Source of the DNA: an uncultured Flavobacteriales bacterium
GTDB taxonomy: Bacteria > Bacteroidota > Bacteroidia > Flavobacteriales > BACL11
Direction: 5' to 3'
Assembly: GCA_913047525.1 (NCBI GenBank)
Contig: CAJWUS010000087.1
Coordinates: forward strand, 1 to 5,493
Length of the DNA stretch: 5,493 nt
Shown here: in pieces, positions 1 to 5,283 of the stretch
Layout: every line of letters begins with the position of its first letter
Numbering within the stretch: the first letter of the stretch is position 1
The notes under the pieces: generated by a model
The model's input: the letters and a program-made list of their open reading frames with translations, nothing else
Told to the model about the DNA's origin: nothing
Database searches by the model: none
Made by a program: the position numbers and the translations under genes

Positions 1-542
1 GCTATACATTTACTATTTATGATTCCTACGGTGATGGTATTTGTTGTAGTTATGGACAAGGGAGTTATTTGGTCACTGATGGAAACGGTTATACCTTAGC
101 TTCTGGCGGTCAATTTTCTGATGAGGAAAAAACTCAATTTAGAACTGAAATATCAAGCCCCATATCTTGGGATTGCATAAGCCCAGGAAACTGTCAAGAT
201 CCAGGTACAGGAAATGGACAATATAATTCATATACACAATGTATGACAGCATGTGTTTCAACAGATATAAATGAGAATGTATCAGAAAGAGATTTTATTA
301 TATTTCCAAATCCAGTAAATGATATTGCAACACTATCTTTCACTACTACTGAAAAAAGCAAAACAAAAATTACGATAACAAACATTTTAGGAGAAGTTGT
401 TTATACTAACGAAATCGGATCTCTTCCCTCTGGCAAACACATTATGCCTATTTCTACTTCTGAAATTATGGAAGGAATGTATTTTGTAAACTTAATCGTA
501 AAGAATAAGATAATCACTAAAAAGATTACAATTGTTAGATAA
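1..542 (+). CDS. C-terminal part of a secreted protein with a T9SS type A sorting domain (5' end outside window)
   Basis: The reading frame is open from the first bases (first whole codon at 3) to the TAA at 540-542, giving 179 visible residues, so this is the tail of a longer gene. Three parts can be seen. First is a beta-rich stretch with the motif YDSYGDGICCSYGQGSY (about 3-68), a sequence common near the C-terminus of secreted Bacteroidota proteins such as metalloproteases. Second is a small Cys module (about 168-254) with spacing C-x5-C-x15-C-x3-C and a DPGTGNG turn. Third is a Por secretion tail (about 282-539) containing FPNPV at 303-317, a central ILGEVVY strand, the EGMYFVNL motif and a basic end. 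That tail is the type A signal recognised by the type IX secretion system, which normally removes it and attaches the protein to the cell surface or releases it. The catalytic or binding part lies upstream, so the specific function is unknown. A TTG at 69 is in frame but lies inside the conserved motif and is not a start. The gene is separated from the next operon by a terminator. Confidence 0.93.
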   Translation, partial: YTFTIYDSYGDGICCSYGQGSYLVTDGNGYTLASGGQFSDEEKTQFRTEISSPISWDCISPGNCQDPGTGNGQYNSYTQCMTACVSTDINENVSERDFIIFPNPVNDIATLSFTTTEKSKTKITITNILGEVVYTNEIGSLPSGKHIMPISTSEIMEGMYFVNLIVKNKIITKKITIVR

Positions 543-563
543 TAATTAATTGGTTAATACAAT

Positions 564-591
564 AAAAAAGCCAGCATATGCTGGTTTTTTT
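564..591 (+). terminator. Rho-independent terminator after the T9SS substrate gene
   Basis: A perfect 14-base palindrome at 571-584 (CCAGCATATGCTGG) folds into a GC-containing stem with an ATAT loop. It is preceded by an A-run and a G at 564-570 and followed by a T-run at 585-591, so the stem can be extended by A-T pairs and the transcript ends in U residues. It begins 21 bases after the upstream stop codon. Because the flanks are A on one side and T on the other, it could also work on the minus strand, although no minus-strand gene is seen here. Confidence 0.88.
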
Positions 592-655
592 ATTGGTTGA
601 AAATTCATTTAGATGAGATAAATAATTAATTTAGCAACCCATTTAAAAATAAAAA
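592..655 (+). promoter_or_regulatory. Presumed promoter and leader region of the tlpA-like to ubiX operon
   Basis: This is the only gap of any size between the terminator and the six-gene cluster, so the operon promoter is inferred to lie here. The Bacteroidota consensus (TTTG near -33 and TAnnTTTG near -7) is not matched well. The nearest -7-like string is TAATTTAG at 627-634, with one mismatch and no properly spaced TTTG upstream. The 20 bases before the ATG are A-rich with no Shine-Dalgarno motif, as is usual in this phylum. The location is supported by context only and no exact site is claimed. Confidence 0.3.
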
Positions 656-1153
656 ATGAGAAAACAAATTTTAACTTTTTTAGTGGTATTGCTTACTACC
701 ACTTTTAGCTTTTCGCAAAATGCGAGGGAACTCCCTAATATAGAGGTAAAGACCCTAAAAGGAGATGCTTTCAATATCTCAGAACTTAATAATGACGGGA
801 GTCCAATAGTAATTTCCTTTTGGGCAACTTGGTGCAAACCGTGCAAAAAGGAATTAAATAATATTTCGGAAGTATATGAAGATTGGCAAGAGGGAACTGG
901 TGTAAAATTGGTAGCTGTCTCTATTGATGATACAAGGTCAATGTCAAAAGTAGCACCTTATATTAACTCATCTGACTGGGAATATGAAGTTTACTTAGAT
1001 CCGAACAAAGACCTTTGTCGTTTGCTTGGCGTATCTACCGTTCCTCATACTTTTTTGCTAAATGGTAAAAAAGAAATAGTGTGGCAACATAGAGGATATG
1101 TAGAAGGAGATGAAGATGAGTTGTATAATAAAATTGTAGAGTTAGTAAAATAA
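656..1153 (+). CDS. TlpA-like periplasmic thiol-disulfide oxidoreductase (thioredoxin fold)
   Basis: This 165-residue protein has an N-terminal signal peptide (about 1-20, MRK followed by a Leu/Val/Thr core, ending FSFS) with Gln21 as the probable mature N-terminus. An AhpC/TSA- or redoxin-type thioredoxin domain follows. Visible landmarks are the strand PIVISFWATWC leading into the active site WCKPC at residues 59-63 (C60 and C63), the strand VKLVAVSID at 83-91, the cis-proline loop TVPHT with Pro130, and the LLNGKKEIVWQHRG hairpin at 134-147. TlpA/ResA-type proteins usually reduce disulfides in the periplasm, for example on apocytochromes or other exported proteins. The actual partner is not shown by the sequence. 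A third cysteine, C121, lies just before the cis-Pro loop. The protein is short, a single domain without the long N-terminal extension of many Bacteroidota TlpA proteins. It is the first gene of a tight operon, 4 bp before the DUF6029 gene, which suggests an envelope-protein partner encoded next door. Fold and redox role are secure; the substrate is inferred. Confidence 0.95.
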   Translation: MRKQILTFLVVLLTTTFSFSQNARELPNIEVKTLKGDAFNISELNNDGSPIVISFWATWCKPCKKELNNISEVYEDWQEGTGVKLVAVSIDDTRSMSKVAPYINSSDWEYEVYLDPNKDLCRLLGVSTVPHTFLLNGKKEIVWQHRGYVEGDEDELYNKIVELVK

Positions 1154-1157
1154 GACT

Positions 1158-2774
1158 ATGAGAAAAATAATTGCTTTTCTTTTTGTATTGCCTTTTTTTG
1201 GCTTAGCTCAAAACAATAGTGGAGAAATTCATGGTGATTTTGATCTCAGCCTACAAACTTACAATGAAGATGAAAGTATTGGGGCACTTGCTGCTGATGA
1301 GGTGATACTGAACAATGCTTACTTTAATCTGCTTTATACAAAAGGTAAATTTACAGTGGGTGTTCGCTATGAAAGCTACTTAAATGCCCTAAAAGATTTT
1401 GACCCAAGATATAATGGAAATGGAATCCCTTACCGATTTGCGCAATACAATAACGATGGCTTGGAAATTACTGCTGGTAGTTTTTATGAGCAATTCGGAA
1501 GTGGTTTAATCCTTAGAAGTTATGAGGAAAAAACATTAGGAATTGATAATGCCATGGATGGAATAAGATTGCGCTATAGCCCAATTTCAGGAGTATATCT
1601 CAAAACTTTTATAGGTAGGGAAAGGAAGTTTTTTGAGTACAGTAAAGGAATAGTTAGAGGGGCGGATGGAGAGGTAAATATCAATGATATTTTGAAATTA
1701 ACTACAAAAACAAAAGCAATTTTAGGAGGATCGGTAGTTAGCCGATTTCAAAATGCTACCAACCCTAATTTTAATATTCCTGAAAATGTATCTGCTTTTG
1801 CAGGGAGAATGAATATTATCAGTGGCGGACTCAATTGGTATAGTGAATATGCTTGTAAAATAAATGATCCAATCGGAAGTTTGACCGAAAACAATTATGC
1901 AAATGGGAGTGCTATCACCTCAAATCTTACTTATTCTCAAAAAGGAATTGGTATTTCATTAGAGGCGCATAGAGTGGATAATATGGTTTTTAGAGCTGAT
2001 CGTGATGCAGTTGGAAAAGATTTGTTGTTAAATTATATTCCCTCTATTTCCAAACAACATGCTTATACTTTAGTGTCTTTGTACCCTTATGCCACACAGC
2101 CAAATGGGGAGGCAGGCTTTCAAATTGATTTATTTTATAAATTAGAAAAAGGAAATTGGATAGGCGGAAAATACGGTACTAAACTCGATGTTAACTTTTC
2201 TAGAATTAATGCTTTAAATGGCGGCCCTTCTTATTTGAGTGATGATATAAATCATGAGCCAATGCTAGTTAGTTTGAAAGGGGAAGCGTTGTATTACCAA
2301 GATTTTAATGTGGAGATTACAAGAAAAATAAACAGAAAAGTAAAGATAGTGGTAGTATTGGCTAAACAATCCTATAATAAAGATGTGGTGCAGCAGCAAA
2401 CAGGCTATGGAATAATTGAATCCGATATTGCCGTTTTGGATCTTACCTATAAAATAAAAAAAGGACACTCCATTAGGGTAGAATTGCAAGAGCTAAAAAC
2501 CGAACAAGATGATGGCGATTGGAGTATGGGCTTGGCAGAATATACCATTTCTCCACATTGGTTTTTTGCCATTCAGGATTTGTACAATTGGGGGAATAAA
2601 AACCCTGATAAACAATTACATTATTTTAATGCAGATGTTGGCTACATAAAAGGAGCCAACCGATTCACCATTGGTTATGGAAAGAAAAGAGAAGGTATTT
2701 TTTGTGTAGGAGGAGTTTGCAAAACCGTTCCTTCTTCCAATGGACTAACCCTAAGTATTTCTAGTAGTTTCTAA
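1158..2774 (+). CDS. DUF6029 family outer-membrane protein, probable beta-barrel
   Basis: This 538-residue protein has a signal peptide (MRKIIAFLFVLPFFGLA, cleavage predicted between A17 and Q18). The rest is rich in alternating aromatic and polar strands typical of outer-membrane barrels. It ends LSISSSF with a C-terminal Phe, as expected of a BAM-recognised last strand. The N-terminal third resembles my recollection of DUF6029: strands around NAYFNLLYTKGKFTVGVRYESY, then FDPRYNGNGIPYR, then GSFYEQFGSGLILRSYEE and NAMDGIRLRYSP. No enzymatic motif is visible and the family has no established function. There are only three cysteines: C233, and the pair C516 and C521 in CVGGVC, just before the last strand. 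The gene starts 4 bp after the TlpA-like stop, and an Omp28-like gene with its own CxxC follows 10 bp after its end. Redox handling of the C516/C521 pair by its neighbours is therefore an attractive inference. The family call rests on remembered sequence similarity; the membrane location is inferred from composition. Confidence 0.87.
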   Translation: MRKIIAFLFVLPFFGLAQNNSGEIHGDFDLSLQTYNEDESIGALAADEVILNNAYFNLLYTKGKFTVGVRYESYLNALKDFDPRYNGNGIPYRFAQYNNDGLEITAGSFYEQFGSGLILRSYEEKTLGIDNAMDGIRLRYSPISGVYLKTFIGRERKFFEYSKGIVRGADGEVNINDILKLTTKTKAILGGSVVSRFQNATNPNFNIPENVSAFAGRMNIISGGLNWYSEYACKINDPIGSLTENNYANGSAITSNLTYSQKGIGISLEAHRVDNMVFRADRDAVGKDLLLNYIPSISKQHAYTLVSLYPYATQPNGEAGFQIDLFYKLEKGNWIGGKYGTKLDVNFSRINALNGGPSYLSDDINHEPMLVSLKGEALYYQDFNVEITRKINRKVKIVVVLAKQSYNKDVVQQQTGYGIIESDIAVLDLTYKIKKGHSIRVELQELKTEQDDGDWSMGLAEYTISPHWFFAIQDLYNWGNKNPDKQLHYFNADVGYIKGANRFTIGYGKKREGIFCVGGVCKTVPSSNGLTLSISSSF

Positions 2775-2784
2775 AAAATTGAAA

Positions 2785-3711
2785 ATGAAAAATTTATTAA
2801 ACCTACTATTGATTGTTGCATTTTTTGGCGCTTGTGATATTGTGGAAGAACCTTTTGCAACTAATGGAGGAACGCCTGTTGATACCTCAAGCCCAACTAC
2901 TTTTATAAAAAAGATATTGGTGGAAGATTATTCTGGGCACACTTGTTCTAATTGCCCAAATGCAGCCAGAGAATTGGATGCACTTATTGATATTTATGGG
3001 GAAAAGATTGTGCCAATTACAATTCATGTTGGCAAAACTTACGCAAGGCCATTTCACATAAGTCAGGCGCCAAAATACCAATATGATTTCAGAACCGAAA
3101 CTGGCAAAAGTTGGGATAATTTATTTCAGATTACAAATTTAGGTTTGCCAAAAGGAATGATAAATCGCATAGGGGTTCCAAATTCAACACATGGAGCAGA
3201 AGTAACGAATTGGAATTCTATTGTTCAATCTGTTGCTTCTGATGAGCCTGATTTTGGAATTACTATTTCCTCCTATATAAACGGAAATGCTGGCAGTGTG
3301 GATGTAAATATTAAAGTATTAAATGATATTCAAGGCGATTTTAATTTAGTTTTATGCCTTACGGAAGACAGCATTATTAATTGGCAAAAAGACGTGGAAG
3401 CCTTCCCAAATGTAGATGTAGAATTTTATATACATAAACATGTGTTTCGAACCTCTATAAATTCAGCTTGGGGAGAAGCTTTGCAAGCTAGCAGTATCTA
3501 TAATCCGGATGAAGAAATAGATAAATCTTATATTATCAATTTAGATAATTTGGAGCAATATAATATTGATTATTCTTTAAATACACTCGAACTTGGAAAT
3601 GGGAATGCAGGCGGATGGAATAAAAATAATATGTATGTTGTTGCTTTTATTTATGACAATACTACTTTTGAAATTGAGCAAGTGGAAGAAGCACATTTAA
3701 TAACTCCATAA
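2785..3711 (+). CDS. Omp28-related outer-membrane lipoprotein with thioredoxin-like domain
   Basis: The ATG at 2785 gives 308 residues. A TTG two codons upstream (2779) is in frame but less likely, since the ATG begins a normal lipoprotein signal (MKNLLNLLLIVAFFGAC) with lipobox FGAC and acylated Cys17. After an acidic, Pro/Ser/Thr-rich linker (18-40) comes a thioredoxin-like domain. It has the strand KKILVEDYSGHTC, the active-site-like CSNC at 54-57 followed by Pro58, the strand KIVPITIHVG at 74-83, and a GLP turn with Pro122 where the cis-Pro would sit. The C-terminal half (about 130-308) appears to be a beta-sandwich. It carries the Omp28-type signature H217-x-H219-V-x-R222 followed by W229-G-E, and the aspartate- and asparagine-rich tail ends LITP. 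The family is named after a 28-kDa Porphyromonas gingivalis outer-membrane protein reported as an adhesin. The CxxC in a thioredoxin-like context points instead to a thiol or chaperone role on the envelope. It sits between the DUF6029 and DUF6588 genes, in the same operon as a TlpA-like protein. Family call firm; redox activity inferred. Confidence 0.91.
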   Translation: MKNLLNLLLIVAFFGACDIVEEPFATNGGTPVDTSSPTTFIKKILVEDYSGHTCSNCPNAARELDALIDIYGEKIVPITIHVGKTYARPFHISQAPKYQYDFRTETGKSWDNLFQITNLGLPKGMINRIGVPNSTHGAEVTNWNSIVQSVASDEPDFGITISSYINGNAGSVDVNIKVLNDIQGDFNLVLCLTEDSIINWQKDVEAFPNVDVEFYIHKHVFRTSINSAWGEALQASSIYNPDEEIDKSYIINLDNLEQYNIDYSLNTLELGNGNAGGWNKNNMYVVAFIYDNTTFEIEQVEEAHLITP

Positions 3712-3722
3712 AAATATTTATT

Positions 3723-4673
3723 ATGAGAAAAAAATTACTTACACTTTTTGCAATTAGCTGTTTTGGTTTTTATTCAATGGCTCAAACTAGTGATGAAATA
3801 GCTGATGGAAAATCACTTATTGAGGCTTATGTTTCCCCTTTAGGAAATAGTTTGGGAGCTGCCCTAAACAATGGATGGTACAATACTGCAAAACCCCATC
3901 ACTTAGGTGGTTTTGATATTACTATTACAGCCAACCTTGTACTTGTTCCTACAGATGCAAAAACATTTAACATTACGGGATCTAATAATGGTACTTTTAA
4001 TGGAGTAGAAGGAAGTGAAAATACTCCTACAATTTTAGGAAATACAACTGCTGGAAAAGCAACTTATAATGGTACTAAGTTTGATATGCCTAAAGGATTG
4101 AATATTCCTCTGCTACCTATCCCTATGTTGCAAGCTGGAATTGGACTGATAAAAAATACAGAAATAGATGTTCGCTTCATGCCAGAGATTGAAATGAAAG
4201 GCGTTAGTACTGACTTGTTTGGGATTGGCGTCAAACATGATATTTTACAATGGCTTCCAATTGTAGATAAAATACCAATAGACGTTTCTTTTCAGGCTGG
4301 CTATACTAAATTAAATTCTCAAGTCATGCTTGAATATGATGTAAATGGAGTTGGAAAAAATGCAGAAGCAGCTTTAGATATTAGAGCAACAACATTTAAT
4401 ATTTTGCTTTCCAAAAAAATTGCAATGTTAACGGCTTATGCCGGCTTGGGATACAATTCTACAAAAACAACATTCAATGTAGATGGAGAATATAATATTG
4501 CAGGGCTGAATTTTGATGTGAACGAATTAACTGAATTTGAATTTGAAAGCAACAATAATCTAAGGGCAAATGTTGGGTTTCGTTTTCAGTTAGCAGTTTT
4601 AGCTATTCAAGCCAATTATACTTTCTCAGAATATCCTGTGGCAACAGTTGGCTTAGGGATTAGCATCAGATAA
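3723..4673 (+). CDS. DUF6588 family exported protein, probable outer-membrane beta-barrel
   Basis: This 316-residue protein has a signal peptide (about 1-20, ending FYSMA, mature start Gln21). Next is a conserved-looking segment YVSPLGNSLGAALNNGW (36-52) running into YNTAKPH (53-59) and a GFDITITANLVLVP strand (63-76), which I associate with DUF6588. Residues about 77-118 are rich in Asn, Thr and Gly with little hydrophobic pattern and look like a long loop. The remainder alternates polar and hydrophobic residues: TEIDVRFMPEIEMKG, PIDVSFQAGYTKLN, AMLTAYAGLGYNS, NNLRANVGFRFQLAVLAIQANYTF and a final GLGISIR strand. This is a barrel-like layout. No catalytic motif is seen and no function is established for the family. 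The opening small-residue motif (PLGxxxGAALNxGW) is faintly reminiscent of FadL/OmpP1 transporters, but this is weak. The only cysteine is in the signal peptide, so the mature protein is not a disulfide substrate. The gene lies 11 bp after the Omp28-like gene and 1 bp before the next barrel gene. Confidence 0.83.
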   Translation: MRKKLLTLFAISCFGFYSMAQTSDEIADGKSLIEAYVSPLGNSLGAALNNGWYNTAKPHHLGGFDITITANLVLVPTDAKTFNITGSNNGTFNGVEGSENTPTILGNTTAGKATYNGTKFDMPKGLNIPLLPIPMLQAGIGLIKNTEIDVRFMPEIEMKGVSTDLFGIGVKHDILQWLPIVDKIPIDVSFQAGYTKLNSQVMLEYDVNGVGKNAEAALDIRATTFNILLSKKIAMLTAYAGLGYNSTKTTFNVDGEYNIAGLNFDVNELTEFEFESNNNLRANVGFRFQLAVLAIQANYTFSEYPVATVGLGISIR

Positions 4674-4674
4674 G

Positions 4675-5283
4675 ATGAATTTACATAAAATTCTTACCTT
4701 ACTTTTTTTTTGTGGAATTCTAACTTATAATACTAATGCTCAAAGTTTTGGTGGTGGAATTATTGTGGGAGCAAGCACAAGTCAAGTAGCTGGCGATTTG
4801 TTGGGCGGATTTAACAAAATTGGATTGCTTGCTGGTGCTTACACCAACCTGAAAATTAAAGAAAATATTAGTTCTCAATTTGAAATAACTTATATAGAAA
4901 AGGGAAGTAGAAATCCTAAGCTTCATGAAGATGATACACCTGATGAAATTACTCTCTCTTATATTGAGGTTCCACTGAGTGTTAATCTTCAACAAAAAGA
5001 AAATTTAGGAATTGAAGTTGGAATCTTGCCCGCTTTTTTAATAAATGCAGAAATGAATGATTACCTTTCGGAGATTAAAGAAATAGATCCTGCTTTTACA
5101 AAATATGACTTTGGTATTTTTGCTGGAATTAATTATCATATAACGGATAACATAATCCTAAATACAAGAATTAGCAATTCTATTATTCCTATTCGCCCCC
5201 ATACTTTTAACCTTACAGATGGGTTGAATAAAGGACAATATAATACCGTCCTTAGTTTTACAATACATTACAAAATAAGATGA
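4675..5283 (+). CDS. Small outer-membrane beta-barrel protein (PorT-like/OMP_b-brl_2 type porin family)
   Basis: This 202-residue protein has a signal peptide (about 1-22, ending TNA, mature start Gln23). The compact barrel begins GGGIIVGASTSQVAGDLLGG, continues FNKIGLLAGAYTNLKI (48-63) and SSQFEITYIEKGSR (67-80), and has an SYIEVPLSVNL strand. This order of a SQVxGD-like motif, the GxxxG...GLxAG strand, ExxYIxKGS, and YIExPLxxN is typical of the OMP_b-brl_2 domain, usually annotated as porin family or PorT-like. The strongly alternating last strand NTVLSFTIHYKIR is also typical. It is not evidence for the T9SS component PorT itself; that name has spread to many unrelated small barrels. The transported substrate, if any, is unknown. 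Only 1 bp separates it from the DUF6588 stop, and its TGA stop overlaps the ubiX ATG, so it is likely co-translated with both. No cysteine remains after signal cleavage. Confidence 0.86.
   Translation: MNLHKILTLLFFCGILTYNTNAQSFGGGIIVGASTSQVAGDLLGGFNKIGLLAGAYTNLKIKENISSQFEITYIEKGSRNPKLHEDDTPDEITLSYIEVPLSVNLQQKENLGIEVGILPAFLINAEMNDYLSEIKEIDPAFTKYDFGIFAGINYHITDNIILNTRISNSIIPIRPHTFNLTDGLNKGQYNTVLSFTIHYKIR
5280..5283 (+). other. ATGA stop-start overlap coupling the barrel gene and ubiX
   Basis: The TGA stop of the barrel gene (5281-5283) overlaps the ATG of ubiX (5280-5282) in a different frame. This kind of junction usually couples translation through re-initiation. No Shine-Dalgarno motif lies upstream (the preceding bases are A-rich, ACAAAATAAG), which makes coupling a plausible main source of ubiX initiation. 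Confidence 0.85.

Noticed and set aside
194..385. Minus-strand reading frame of 63 codons
   Set aside because: It lies opposite the conserved T9SS tail and matches nothing recognisable; it is a shadow of the plus-strand gene.
69..542. Complete 157-residue gene starting with TTG at 69
   Set aside because: The frame is open to the window edge and the conserved YDSYGDGICC motif lies upstream of the TTG in the same frame, so this is the tail of a longer gene.
627..634. TAATTTAG as an exact -7 promoter element
   Set aside because: It has one mismatch to TAnnTTTG and no TTTG at the expected distance upstream, so it is not claimed as a precise site.
2265..2489. Minus-strand reading frame of 74 codons rich in Phe, Ile and Tyr
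   Set aside because: The composition follows from the AT-rich Lys- and Asn-coding plus strand of the DUF6029 gene; no supporting signal.
2779..2784. TTG start at 2779 for the Omp28-like gene
   Set aside because: The ATG at 2785 gives a standard lipoprotein signal peptide; the TTG adds only two residues and has no better upstream signal.
4720..4995. Minus-strand reading frame of 91 codons
   Set aside because: It is antisense to the conserved barrel strands of the small outer-membrane protein and lacks a plausible product or start context.
4675..5283. Small barrel as the T9SS component PorT
   Set aside because: The sequence fits the broad OMP_b-brl_2 group, and nothing ties it specifically to the secretion-system PorT; the T9SS substrate upstream is in a separate transcription unit.
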